Source: Siphonodentalium dalli
Lineage: Eukaryota > Mollusca > Scaphopoda > Gadilida > Siphonodentaliidae
DNA length: 64,000 nt
Assembly: GCA_032622095.1 (NCBI GenBank)
Contig: CP136061.1
Span: 54,449,762-54,513,761 of the forward strand
Direction: 5' to 3'
The notes beneath the pieces were generated by a model, which did not search any database, was not told the origin of the DNA, and saw only the letters and a list, made by a program, of their open reading frames with translations. Positions within the stretch are counted from its first letter, which is position 1. Each line of letters begins with the position of its first letter. This document shows, piece after piece, positions 46,083 to 57,194 of this stretch. The translations under genes were made by a program, and so were the position numbers.

Positions 46083-46646
46083 CAGTAATGCCCTTAATAA
46101 TCGACTCCTTAACCCTTTACCCAACAGAAGGGCCCTGTGCCAATGCATTCTCTTATATATGCGAGTCGACCATAGGTCGCCTCGCATATATAAGAGAATA
46201 CATTGGCTTAACACATTAAAAATTATAAAATTGTTAAAGAATGTAAGAAAAAATGGTAAAAAAAGATTTTTTTTAGGCCAATGCATTCTCTTATATATGC
46301 GAGGCGACCTATGGTCGACTCGCATATATAAGAGAATGCATTGGCACAGGGCATAACTGTAACTATCACAATGTGGTCAAGGAGCCGGTTCCAATGATAT
46401 CCATATTTGTATGGTTCTATTGAGACAGACCGAAGATATTTTAGGCTGTTGAAGCTTTATTTGGCCGGTTTTGGCCGGTTTGTTGGGTAAAGGGTTAACC
46501 GCAGCAGAATTATGGGTATTTTTCAGGATTTAGTTGGAAATATGGCTTGTTGCCATTCATCGGAAAGCTTTCTGTTGAATGGCAACAAGCCATATTTCCG
46601 ACTAATTAAGCTGTGATTAAGGAGTTGATTATTTAGGGCATTACTG
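46083..46646. mobile_element. MITE A split by a B1 element
   Basis: TA at 46081-46082 and 46647-46648. The A sequence CAGTAATGCCCTTAATAATC GACTCC is interrupted at its TTAA and resumes with CCGCAGCAGAATTATGGG. The inner palindrome is shortened. Confidence 0.9.
46109..46498 (+). mobile_element. B1 TTAA element nested in MITE A
   Basis: TTAA at 46109-46112 and 46495-46498. The duplicated TTAA is the one present in the A consensus CTCCTTAACCACAG. One spacer is about 12 bp shorter than in other copies. Confidence 0.93.
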
Positions 46647-46773
46647 TACATGTAAATTGTGACTGGACTGGAACATCCAATACCACTATGGGCACTATTC
46701 CGTGAACCTCCTTATTTTGTAGAGGACGAGAAGTTGCCACTAACCTCATGTCTCATAAGCAGAATAACAGTTA

Positions 46774-46923
46774 CAGTAATGCTCTAATTAATCAACCTCT
46801 TAACCACAGCAGAATTATGGGTAACTATTCAGGATTTAGTCGGAAATATGGCTTGTTGCCATTCATCGGAAAGCTCCCATAATTCTGATGTGGTTAAGAG
46901 GTTGATTAATTAGAGCATTACTG
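46774..46923. mobile_element. MITE A, right arm shortened
   Basis: CAGTAATGCTCTAATTAATC to GAGCATTACTGT. The right arm keeps only its outer ~55 bp. Right-flank TA is mutated to TT. Confidence 0.8.
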
Positions 46924-46959
46924 TTTAAAAGGATGTTCTCTGGAGAGTGTCAGAAGTTT

Positions 46960-47255
46960 TTTTATATGCCCGTTTTAACAAAAAACTTGGCATAATATGT
47001 TATCGGTTTGTCCATTCACTTTTAGTTTCAAGATGATAACTTTAGATAGTCTCAACTGAATGGTATTAAATTAGGTATGTTGGTTTACTAGCAAAAAATA
47101 CAGATCAGGTTCTAACTCTGGTTCTGCCTGCCATTTTTCACAAGAGTTATATGGCCTTTTTTGTTGGAATTTGCACTCAATTTTTGTTTACCGATGATAA
47201 CTTTAGTAAGTCTTAACTGAATGGAATGAAATTTGGTGTGTGGGTTTACTAGCAC
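46960..47255. repeat. D core repeats, left of the DIRS insertion
   Basis: Units with GATGATAACTTTAG, GAATGGAATGAAATTTGG and GGTTTACTAGCACAAAA. The array breaks at 47256 and resumes at 53397 with AAGTACAGATCAGATTC, so the DIRS element inserted here. Confidence 0.75.
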
Positions 47256-47310
47256 AAAATTAGAAATTTGTGTTCAAATTTAAGTTTTACGAATAACTGA
47301 ACCTAATTAA
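47256..47310. repeat. DIRS left terminus, 55 bp
   Basis: AAAATTAGAAATTTGTG to GAACCTAATTAA. Its exact reverse complement occupies 48603-48657. The terminal part before ACCTAATTAA has no counterpart at the right end, as in DIRS elements with unequal terminal extensions. Confidence 0.85.
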
Positions 47311-48387
47311 CTCGTTTACCTACAGGACGGGGAACGGATATATCCGTTTCCCACCTCATGCATTTGTTGTCAGCGAATGAATCTTTTATAATTAAATGTT
47401 TTGCGCATAGTATCATGTATTCAATATATGCCGATCACTCAGTGATGGGTCTAGTAAGATGTAACCTATTTTTGGCGTGACGTGGGGATCGCGTGATGTG
47501 ATTCGTGACGTCATTGTTCCAAAATGTCGGCGCCCAGTAGCCCAAGTCGTAGATGCGTAGACAAGTTTTCAGTTGGTAATCACCATGGTAGGTGAATCTT
47601 GACCCCTTCATCGGAAGAAAAAAAAAAGTGAGAGCAATTTAAGTATATTCATGGATCATATTTTTTGGAAATTAATTACATTTGATTCAAAATGTTGCAT
47701 TCAGACATCTCGTATAGCGAAATTACAGCCCCCAAACGCATAACTTTCCGAAAATCGGTTGCCATGTCAACCGGTTGCAATTTGGTGGTATCTACCCAAA
47801 TTTTGTGGAAGATTTATAGACCACGGATGATCACCCATATATTATGAGTTGTCACGTGGATAATTCTGTCATGACAAATAGTCTGGCCCAGCATTAAATT
47901 AACGCATACATTGCTATATAAAATGATATAAAAGTAAGCATTTTAACGTTAGAAAACGGGGGTTTGGCAGTCATTTTGAATGGCGCCCTCTGTCGATGAT
48001 GGGTGATTTTCGAGCAAGGTTAGTTCCAGATGTTGGCAAAATATTCCTGGAGCATTTAACTTTGGAAACCATTTATATTTGATTCAAAATGTCGTCATAT
48101 AGCGAAATTACAGCCCCCAAAATCATAAATTTCTGAAAATAGGTTGCTATGGCAACCGGTCGCAATTTGGTGGTATCTACCAAAAATTTCTAGAAGATTT
48201 TTGACTAAGGATGATCATCCATATAGTATGAGTTGTCACGCGGAGAATTCTGCCATGGCAAATGGTCTGACCCAACATTGAATAAACGCATAAATTGCTA
48301 TAAAATTATATAAATGTAAGCATTTCTGCAAACAATCTCGTCTGTGAGTTATGTTTTCTCAAAAGAATCACGTCCCAAACGAGTTAA
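47307..48387. mobile_element. TTAA element inside the DIRS terminal repeat
   Basis: TTAA at 47307-47310 and 48384-48387; short inverted ends CTCGTTT and AAACGAG. The TTAA matches the unbroken AATTAATA in the right-end copy of the repeat. Inside is a ~390-bp-spaced direct duplication (47690-47945 and 48080-48325). No transposase frame. piggyBac-type by target site only. Confidence 0.82.
47690..48325. repeat. Direct duplication inside the TTAA element
   Basis: Both halves contain TATAGCGAAATTACAGCCCCC, GGTTGC, CAATTTGGTGGTATCTACC and TATGAGTTGTCACG. Identity is roughly 80-85 percent by eye, so the duplication is old relative to the insertion. Confidence 0.8.
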
Positions 48388-48552
48388 TATACCGTTAGGA
48401 ATTTTCCTTTCTGGCAAAATTGGACTCGCCCTGGTGTCGCGAAGCAGAACCAGCCAATCAAAAAACAAAATTCTGCTCCACGTGACCTACCTCAGGTATA
48501 CTCCAACAGTGGACGATACCATTATCACTTTCTTTACTGGCGATGAAATAAA
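48388..48552. repeat. DIRS left inverted terminal repeat, inner part
   Basis: Reverse complement of 53211-53370: TATACCGTTAGGAATTTTCC, GGACTCGCCCTGGTGTCGCG, CACGTGACCTACCTCAGG, ending ACTGGCG-AAATAAA. Confidence 0.85.
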
Positions 48553-48602
48553 CCGCCTTGAAAGTTCACCCCATATGCGGGGAGGTGGGTAGGGTTGGTA
48601 TA

Positions 48603-48695
48603 TTAATTAGGTTCAGTTATTCGTAAAACTTAAATTTGAACACAAATTTCTAATTTTTACTTCATAACGTCACCTAATTAATATACCGTTAGGAA
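48603..48695. repeat. DIRS internal complementary region
   Basis: 48603-48657 is complementary to the left terminus (47256-47310), and 48661-48695 (TTCATAACGTCACC to CCGTTAGGAAT) is complementary to the right terminus (53363-53396). In DIRS elements this region is thought to template joining of the ends into a circle. Confidence 0.85.
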
Positions 48696-49134
48696 TAACC
48701 TAGATTCCAACAGCATATTATTAGGAGGTGGGTTCTATAACATTCAACTACGCAATCCATAGCATGTATAGAAAATCTCACCAACAGGTGGAAGAGAATC
48801 TTTACAGAACAACTTTCAAAGTTCAGTTCCCTTCTACGTATGAGTTCATCCAGTGTTATAACCTCCAACACCATCAGAGCCACCACCATCTTAGATTTAT
48901 ACAATCGGATCCTTCTCTACAGAGGGAGAATCATAGACCCAAAACAACCAATAATCCCTTTAAACCAGTTATATAATCTAAACTGTCTGACGCGACTCCA
49001 GGAACGAAAACAAAAAAACATATAGATAAACATTAGTCGATCTAATTTGACCAATACACAAAGTTTTGATAGCCTGTCAAAACGTTTGAATTAACTGGAC
49101 GCAAATAGTGTGTAACAAAAGGACTCTGCTGAGA

Positions 49135-51900
49135 TCAATCAGCTGTCTCCATTATCAGATTGATTCCGGTTCCAATGAAAAAGGGTCCATGATGGTCCAA
49201 CACTTCTTGTGGCGGAGCTGCATTAATCAATTCATAACAGACGTTAACACATGATGATGCTGCAGCGGTTGTGGTCCGAAATGCCTCTATCCCCGTAAGG
49301 TACGTAACCACTGACCATGTAGTATATACCGGTAATAAATCACATGCTTCAAACGATGTAAAATATTTACCGAGCATGGTGTCGGTCTGCCCTGTTGAGC
49401 TAAACCTTTCCGGAAAAGGGAAAAACCCTTGACGTTGAATCATTGATCGGTCCAGCACCGAATTGTAAGGCATGAAGATAACCGCATCTGCGAAATGAAG
49501 TCACGGTCAATATACACACAGTCTTTAAAATGACCATCTTCAATGGAGCCGTGTGAAAGGCGTGGGCTGCAAACATTCGGAATTAAAGAAAGATTCCAAG
49601 ATGGTAATACAACCAACGAGAAGGTGGCGTTTATTAAAACCTTGCTCAACATTCGAATGATCACATGTGACGTTGACCAATCGGAAGATTATCAACTGGT
49701 GATAAAAAGGCCAATAACATACATGTACATGTAGATCGATAACCTGTGATAGTTGAAGAAGACAAGTTTGACAACCCTGTTTCAACTAAGGCAGACAAAA
49801 AGGTAGCACAATCCTCTAAAAGTGCTGGGTATGGACTAAATGTCCCTGAAACCACCAACAACTAAATTGTTTGAAGTTACAGACCGGTACATAATCTTCT
49901 CCGGTACCCGATCGCAAAGATGATGCCCCCAGAGAATTCTAGCCCAGTCGGAAGGCAGTTGTCGGTGACAAGATATCCATTGAGAATGGCACTGCCATTA
50001 AATACATGGATGCTGAACGGTCGGGAACTATCTGATTCCGTTACTGCGTCAACCGGGTCGGAACCAGGTTTAATTTCACCGGAGTACTAGTGTCCATGTG
50101 TAATAGCCGGGAAAACCAACATTGGCTGGGCCAAAATGGTGCTATCCAATTTAGCAAGCTGGATATCTGTCCAAGTGATCCAATATACGAAGAAGAAGAT
50201 ACGTCAGAGAGAACACATATGCAAACAAAGTGTGCCATGGAATTGACAGAGCATCTACATGTAATGCTAGTGCTTGTGGATAGTATATGCATGAGCAAAA
50301 ATACATGTTTGTTACTGTATGACTGACATATTGGCGGACTGGATCAACACCGCCTTTCACTGAATGTGAGGAAGGAAATAATGGACAAATCGAATCACCG
50401 CCTCCATTGCTAGGACATTGATATTGGCCAGTTTTGTAAGAGAGACCAAACTCCCTGAACCATGATACCAATCATTGTACCTCCCCAGCCCATTTGGATG
50501 CTTGCATCTGTCGTGATTAGTATGACCTCGAGAGACACACGTACCGGTATGTAAAAAGGACCGACCCGTCGCCGATTGTTATGTTGTGATCTTGGAACCA
50601 CCACATGAAATGAGGTTAAGTTCTCTGAGAAAAGGTTACCTTGGCATGTAAATTCATGCGCATTGGAGACCAGTTCACCAACAAACGTTAGTCAATTGTT
50701 CCTCTAGTAAGGAAGCTACTGGCACTAACATAACTAGAAACAGTCTGGCTATCACAGACGTCTGCAACAGAACATGAGATACATGTTTCAGAGAGATTAT
50801 TCGCTACAGCGATGGAGAAATCATACCCTGTTGAAGATCGCATCGACAGCCAGGGAAACTTATCTCTTGGAAGAGTTCCAGCCAAGACTTTGTCTAATTG
50901 AGTAAGAACCCAAATCACTGCAGTGTTGTTGTGACAACTCGGCGATCGTCTAATAAGCCCTCCGTTGGATTGTTCATGATCAACCAAAACCATACTAGTC
51001 GAGATACTGAACCAGGCAAATTCCTTGCTGTCTCAAGTGAGCTGCCACTACGGAAGGTATCCGAGTAAAACCTTATGAAGCCATTACTTGCCAAAGCAAA
51101 TAGCTCCGAAATTGGGAAGTTTTTCCTTGAAAACAGAACTTGAAAAACTTCTGATGGTAATTTAAAACATTCAGGTGTATGTATACATCGCAAAATGTCA
51201 TGAGAAAACATAATCACCTTTCTGAGTGATATAATTTACAAAGAACAGATTTCTATCTGTATCTGTATGTCCCAGTGACCAGTTTGTCTTTTATGGGACG
51301 GAGTTATTTCAGAGTGGCCATCTTGAAATACATTTTGACCAGAGAAGTGTGGAGGAACATGACATTTAGAACTTGGATTAACTTGCCATTCTATATCTGA
51401 ACAAGGAACAGAGTGCTGTAGAACCCTTCGTCGGTTAAACGCACATGAAAACGATCTCTATTGGCAGTATTGCTATCTACCGTAACAGTTCATTTATTTC
51501 TAAAGAAATAAAAAATCTTTGCAGCAAGTTTGCTGTGGAGAAACCCATGTTTAATAAGGTTACCATCACTCTAAAGAACTGTGTGAAAGTATGAATACTC
51601 AGATAGTCCATGCATGTCTTCAGAACACAAAGATCGTCGGTCAATTCCTGTCGGTCAATTCCTGTCGGTGTCATGTCAGATTGTCCATAAGACGCAAGTT
51701 TGGGATTCGAAAAGACGATTCTTTTTCTGGATCATTCCCCAATGAAGTCTTAAATGAGTTGAACTCGCCAAACCTGCGAGTGCGATTTACAGTTCGTCTT
51801 GATTTCCGGTTGGAAATAAAACTAGAGTTATCGTTCCTCATCCTATTAAAGGTGGACTCAATGTTAACTTCATGTATTAATCAATGCTTGCACTTGCCGT
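49135..51900 (-). pseudogene. DIRS pol relic: RT, RNase H, tyrosine recombinase
   Basis: Many frame changes and stops break this minus-strand region, but family motifs appear in order. RT: KFFKFCFQGKTSQFR near 51130-51180, FTRIL...VAAHLRQQGICLVQYLD near 50996-51060, with the second Asp of the YLDD box replaced by a stop. Thumb region: AVIWVLTQLDKVLAG at about 50900-50960. RNase H: TTDASIQMGWGGTM...QGVWS at 50430-50540. Linker: IAPFWPSQCWFSRLL at about 50090-50150, typical of DIRS polyproteins. Recombinase N-terminal domain: ATFLSALVETGLS and STITGYRST at 49700-49830; then PSWNLSL at 49540-49620. I cannot place the catalytic Arg, His or Tyr of the recombinase. The order and these motifs are characteristic of DIRS and exclude LTR and LINE elements. 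Confidence 0.78.
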
Positions 51901-53210
51901 TTCCGCTCACGGCGTGCTCTCAATGGATTTTATACCATTCCCAAAAAACTCTGTCCCCCTTGAGAGGAAGATTTGTCATTTGACTCATGGCGTCTGATTC
52001 GTACCAGCATGAATCGGACATGGCGCATGTGCCAGATGATTCAAAGAATTTATGTGAAGGCGGCCATTCTACCAGTCTGATTGAACGACTTCGCCAAAAT
52101 TGCAAACACCTGCGGTCGTTGTGCAATAGCCCCATCAACGTTTATCCCATTCGCTTTCAAGCTGGTCAAACGATTGATTCACAAGGGCTTGTTGAATATA
52201 CAACTGTGTCACGAGTCACGACCGCCAACAGCCTGTACCCATCGACCTTTGTACGCTATATAGAAACTCAAACCTCTGGTAAGGTTGGGAGACTGGCGTA
52301 AGTGGCAATGTTATCCACCGTTTTACGGCAGATAACATTCTTAGTTCCCTGTCCGGGTCACTTTTAAAAAATCCTCGGTCGCCCCATGCATCTTTAGACC
52401 CTATAGGAAACTGGTTTCTGCCGAGAACGCCGTTAAAGATGGATTATTCACATGTAATCGGAAATGACACAAATAAGCAGAAATACTTGATGTCGCATCC
52501 CCTCTATACAAGCAATATTCATGCTTCATATTTGGTATTGCATATATATATGGAATAAATACTGTTGACAGCAAAGATGATGGATTATAAGTGCGATAAT
52601 TGTCGTCAATTAAACCGTTTGAGCACTATCCATGCATAAACCAATCGTCTGTGATTTGGTTAAAATTTGAAAACATTTGTCTCCAATCATTTCAGACAAA
52701 CTTCCTATCCGATTTCGTGTCATGTACACCAAGCGCGAATTCACAATAGGAAGAATGATCTCGGGCACCAATGCTAATATCATCTTCCTCTGATTCACTT
52801 TCTGCCGGCTCACGCCGCTGTGAAATATTAGGGTCACATTCGGCCGGCTTATCTTGCCGCCGTGACCAACGTTCGTTCTCCGAGTTCTAACACGACCTGT
52901 GTATGAACCAATACTTACCGAACGTCTAGTTGAAGGCGAACTAGACCGAGAACGACTCGTATGCCTTGATATTTACATCAAGGATATAAACTGTCCAACA
53001 AGTAGACATATTGGCAAACCCCAATTTCCTATCAGCTTGGATTATGCCATAACGAGAATCAAAAAGCTCATACAGCGAAAACACGCTTCGTAATTGAGCG
53101 CATCGGTGTGTCGTGGGGTAAATCATGCGTGTCGCCATGCACCCGACACCACCGATTGAGCTGAAAACATGGCTTCAGTCATGCTATTAAATTAGAACAC
53201 CAGAGCGATG
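51901..53210 (-). other. Probable DIRS gag/5' region
   Basis: By position this should hold gag. Short minus-strand frames (51920-52138, 52610-52837, 52941-53138) exist, but I see no recognisable domain. Confidence 0.4.
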
Positions 53211-53396
53211 TTTATTTCCTCGCCAGTTAACGAAAAGTGATAATGGTATCGTCCACTGTTAGAGTATACCTGAGGTAGGTCACGTGGAGCAGAATTTAGT
53301 TTTTTGATTGGCTGGTTCTGCTTCGCGACACCAGGGCGAGTCCAATTTTGCCAGAAAGGAAAATTCCTAACGGTATTAATTAGGTGAGGTTATGAA
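53211..53396. repeat. DIRS right inverted terminal repeat
   Basis: Inverse of the left repeat, ending CCTAACGGTATTAATTAGG then GAGGTTATGAA. Its uninterrupted TATTAATTAGG shows what the left copy looked like before the TTAA insertion. Confidence 0.85.
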
Positions 53397-53640
53397 TTAA
53401 AAGTACAGATCAGATTCTAACTTGGGCTCTGCCTGCCAATTGTTACCAGAGTTATATGGCCTTTTTTGTTGCAATTTGCGCTCAATTTTTGTTTATGGAT
53501 GATAACTTTAGTAAGTCTGAACTGAATGGAATGAAATTTGGTGTGTAAGTTTACTCGCCGAAACTAAAGATCAAGTTCAAATTTGGTTTCCGCCTGCCAA
53601 AGTTAACCAGTGTTATGGCCCTTTGTTGGAATTACCTCAT
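53397..53640. repeat. D core repeats, right of the DIRS insertion
   Basis: AAGTACAGATCAGATTC, CAGAGTTATATGGCC, GATGATAACTTTAGTAAGTC and GAATGGAATGAAATTTGG continue the array left at 47255. Confidence 0.75.
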
Positions 53641-54035
53641 GCATATTTTGCCACGCGCCCTAGTGATGCTCCTGTTCTTCTTTAAAAAAAAAACAATTAC
53701 AATGGCCATTGATTTTGCAGCAGATTGTCAAATAATTTGGAATGTTGATGAGCTAGATAAAATTCATGAAGCAAGGTGACTGAGATATTAGTCTAGCGGC
53801 AATTCTCTTCATACGATTTGCCACTAAGAGACAATTGTTGAATGAATTGGTGTTCCCACAAGTGGCATATACACACTTTGTTGATTGACATTTATTAGTT
53901 TAAATGACAGGTGCATGGGTGGGTATATTATCATTGAAACCAATGATATTGGCTTAATTAGTAATCAGGAATTTTCATTCATAACGGGAAACAATATTTT
54001 AATTCAAAAATTTATTTTGTGCAAAAATGCACATA
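53641..54035. other. No recognised feature
   Basis: I find no supported signal. Confidence 0.5.
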
Positions 54036-54494
54036 TGTGACCCGCCATATCAAATCCAGTCGGAAGTCGGGATTTTTTTACCCTGTGCCAATGCATTCTC
54101 TTATATATGCGAGTCGACCATATGTCGCCTCGCATATATAAGAGAATGCATTGGCCTAACAATTTTTTACAATTTTAATAATTTGTTCTTGTATTCTTTA
54201 ACAATTTTATAATTTCACCCATACAGAGTCCCAGACAAACATGAGCAGACGACACTCTTCTATGTGCTTCTTTATATGTGTGGGGCTCCCTGCAGGGTAA
54301 TGGATGTTTTTTTATTTTATGTCCTAAAAATTGTAAGAAACATTTATTAAAAAAACATGATAAAAAATTGTTAAGCCAATGCATTCTCTAAAATATGCGA
54401 GGCGACCTATGGTCGACTCGCATATATAAGAGAATGCATTGGCACAGGGTAAAAAAATCCTGACTTCCGACTGGATTTGATATGGCGGGTCACA
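54036..54494. mobile_element. B4: long TIRs around the B hairpin core
   Basis: Ends TGTGACCCGCCATATC and its inverse with TA immediately outside. The TIRs run about 65 bp (TCCAGTCGGAAGTC, TTTTTTTACCCTGTGCC) and end in the same hairpin cores as B1 and B3. The middle (about 54225-54310) contains unrelated sequence CCAGACAAACATGAGCAGAC. Confidence 0.8.
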
Positions 54495-54641
54495 TATTAT
54501 AAACACAATATTAAACACATCATGTGGTATAGTGTATCACGAAGCTTCTAGTTTATGATGAATCATTATTACACTAACTTTAAGCGCCCTCTGTCCTTAC
54601 ATCAAACCAATGGCAATAGAGGTGTGATGTTTGGTCCAAGG

Positions 54642-54872
54642 ATAACCCTTTCATGACGAGCTGCGTTGGTGCAGCATTAAAGATCATGTGCCAGTGCATT
54701 CTCTTATATATATGAGTCTCCCATAGGGAGCCTCGTCATATATAAGATAATGCACTGGCATACAGGTCAAGGTAAATATTGTTAGGCCAGTGCATTCTCT
54801 TATATATACAAGGCTCCCTATGCATTAGTACAGGGTTTTTGCAAAATTTCAGGAAGCTCCAGTCATGGTTAA
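54642..54872. mobile_element. B2 element, ends decayed
   Basis: ATAACCCTTTCATGACG to CCAGTCATGGTTAAG, with two hairpin cores, the second truncated. Confidence 0.7.
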
Positions 54873-55167
54873 GTCAGAACAAAAGAAATTGTAGCACCCA
54901 AAGTTCATGTTTATAAGCACATATTACGCTATCAGATCGGACATATTTTGCACACAAGATATTGTTTCTGTTCATATTTTAGGTCATCTTGCTATATATT
55001 CGCACCTCACCGCTTTGTCGAAGGGAAAGAGAGGCTCAGCTTCTTCCTATCATGCCACATACTGAGCTTGCTTCTTCATGGACTGTCATATACTACATTC
55101 AACTCCATAGCCCCCTCATTAATATTGGGAGAGTGTCACCCCCTCCCCATTGAAACCTGAATACCTG
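54873..55167. other. No recognised feature
   Basis: I find no supported signal. Confidence 0.5.
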
Positions 55168-55950
55168 TTAACCCTTTGATGACTGGAGCTACATTGCACA
55201 GGGTAGGAACTGCTCCATGAGAAAAGATCCTCTTGTGATTTTCGGTCCAGTTCACTTGCGAGTTTTTTGTACTTGGTCCAAAACAGACGTGCTTTACAAC
55301 GTGTACCAAACTACCGTATCGCAATAACCATTAGCAATTAAATTCAAACAAAAGTGAGTCTAGTGTGAAGTTTTAGTTCAAACATATGTGCACACTTATT
55401 TTACCAAAAATCTGTTGCATAGATGTTCGGGTAGTGAACGGATCTTATCAATGGTGAACTGGGACCCATCTCTAGTGAACTGGAACATTTCTTAAAATGG
55501 ATAAATTCTACTATTCCACATTTACTTAACAATTTCCAACTAGTATGTCTTGATGGTTGAGGTATCTGGCAAGTTATATACAACAAATGAACTGCATATA
55601 TATCTCTGTTGCGTAAAACTTGCGTTATTTACCATGGGAAAATCCCCAGTGACCTTGACCAGATCGGATAAGAACTGGACCGAAAATCGGAAGAGGTATC
55701 AGCCTCGCGGAGCAATTCCTACCCCGTGCATTGGTGCAGCATTAACAATCATGTGCCAGCGCATTCCCATAGGGAGCCTCGCATATATATAAGAGAATAC
55801 ACTGGCTTTGAATGTCAGGGTAAATATTGTTAGGCCAATGAATTCTCTTATATATGCAAGGCTCCCTATGGGAGACTTGCATATATAAGAGAATGCATTG
55901 GTACAGGGTTTTCGTAAAATTTCAGGAAGCTCCAGTTATGAAATGGTTAA
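55168..55950. mobile_element. B2 TTAA element with a nested E element
   Basis: TTAA at 55168-55171 and 55947-55950; ends TTAACCCTTTGATGACTGG and CCAGTTATGAAATGGTTAA. The E element at 55200-55730 accounts for the extra length. Confidence 0.75.
55200..55730. mobile_element. E element, second copy
   Basis: GGGTAGGAACTGCTCCATGAG to GGAGCAATTCCTACCCC with internal GGTCCAGTTC and its inverse. Shares the interior (CGTATCGCAATAACCATTAG) with the copy at 2876. Confidence 0.75.
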
Positions 55951-55954
55951 CAGA

Positions 55955-55977
55955 GGGGGGTGGGGGGGGGGGGGGGG
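55955..55977 (+). repeat. Poly-G tract
   Basis: A nearly pure G run with a single T. Length may be unreliable in assembly. Confidence 0.8.
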
Positions 55978-56165
55978 AGTACTACTATTTTCATCACTTT
56001 TCTCAATAGTGCAACATATGATCAGGAAATATCTCCGGTATAGAAAGTTGACATAAAAGTTGGAAATGCATATTGGACCATGTATACTTTATTATCCTGC
56101 ACAGTGATGAATGGAAGATCTAGATGCGTCGCATTTAATCTGTGAATGCCTGTTGTTGGAAACTA
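55978..56165. other. No recognised feature
   Basis: I find no supported signal. Confidence 0.4.
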
Positions 56166-56370
56166 CAGTAATGCCCGAAGTATATGACCCTTTACCACTG
56201 CAGAATTATGGGAAATTTTTCAGGATTTAGTCCGAAAATATGCCATTCATCAGAAAGCACTCCCTGAGAGCTTTCCGATGAATGGCAGCAAGCCTTATTT
56301 CTGACTAAATCCTGTAAAATCTCCCATAATTCTGCTGTGGTTTAGGGGTCGATTATTTAGGACATTACTG
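56166..56370. mobile_element. MITE A, diverged copy
   Basis: CAGTAATGCCCGAAGTATAT to GGACATTACTG with TA outside. More substitutions than other copies, so probably older. Confidence 0.85.
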
Positions 56371-57194
56371 TAGCACCTGGTTAACAAAGACCCGAAAAAG
56401 ATTTTTAAAAGTTGTATTAAAAGGGCTCGATCATTCTAGCCATTAAATACCACTATTTGTTGTAATCAAAGTTACGTACCAGCCTTTATTTGAATAATGA
56501 ATTAGAATAAGACGGGTATGATCGAATTCTGAATATCTGCTAACAATGGGGTATGATTACATTCTACCACCTGAACCGCTGACAGAAAATTCTTATATAT
56601 TTTTGTATGTTCTTCATTGTTTGACTTTTGTTATGCTCTTTATTATTCTGTTTGTAGGATGATTCAAACATGTTATGTCATGTGCATTTATATATCCAAT
56701 AAATGATTTGATTTGGTTTGAAAATGGCCTGAATCTCGCATCTCGCATAAGTCAGGTGACACCCTCTATATTGGAGGGCAAGAAGGGCTGCTGCCCCTTC
56801 CTACATAGCTGTATCCTCCCACCCACTGAGTTTGTTGGCTGAAGTCATGCGCAAACATTCCACTCTATTCCTGGGAGCGGGCATGTGAATTATTGATAAC
56901 GTGATTTGGCTCCCCGCAGCTAACTTCGTTGGGTGCGATTCTTTGCTTTGCTTCTGCCATCTTTCACCTTCAAAGAGCATTGAAATTTGATTATTATGTC
57001 ATGAAAGCTCTTCTCTTTTCACATAGCAATCATTGAATTTTCTCAATAATAATTTTAAAGAAATCTCACAATTTAGTTGAAAAGTCTCTTAATTGACCAT
57101 TTGTGAACTATTTTTGGCTCACTTATTCAGCAATTTTGTCCAAATGTTCCTCACGACAAAGGAAAGAAAACAAATTACATCCCCACAGGGAAAC
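56371..57194. other. No recognised feature
   Basis: I find no supported signal. Confidence 0.5.

Larger units (their letters stand above)
47256..53396 (-). mobile_element. DIRS retrotransposon, structurally complete, coding decayed
   Basis: The element lies between halves of a D array. Its outer ends are an inverted repeat: ACCTAATTAATATACCGTTAGG at the left (once the TTAA insertion is removed) and its inverse at the right, continuing for about 190 bp (48388-48552 against 53211-53370). Between the coding region and the left repeat is an internal complementary region (48603-48695) made of the reverse complement of the left terminus joined to that of the right terminus. This arrangement is diagnostic of the DIRS group. 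Coding order on the minus strand (RT, RNase H, tyrosine recombinase, then the internal complementary region) also fits. Without the 1.08-kb insertion the element is about 5.06 kb. Confidence 0.85.

Noticed and set aside
45838-46356. 172-codon plus-strand frame
   Set aside because: Its second half is the B1 element hairpin, and it crosses the MITE A boundary; the same peptide appears in all B1 copies.
47256-48657. A separate 1.4-kb TIR element with 55-bp ends
   Set aside because: The 55-bp pair is better explained as the DIRS terminus and its internal complement, because the neighbouring 48661-48695 is the complement of the opposite end and the TTAA insertion accounts for the gap.
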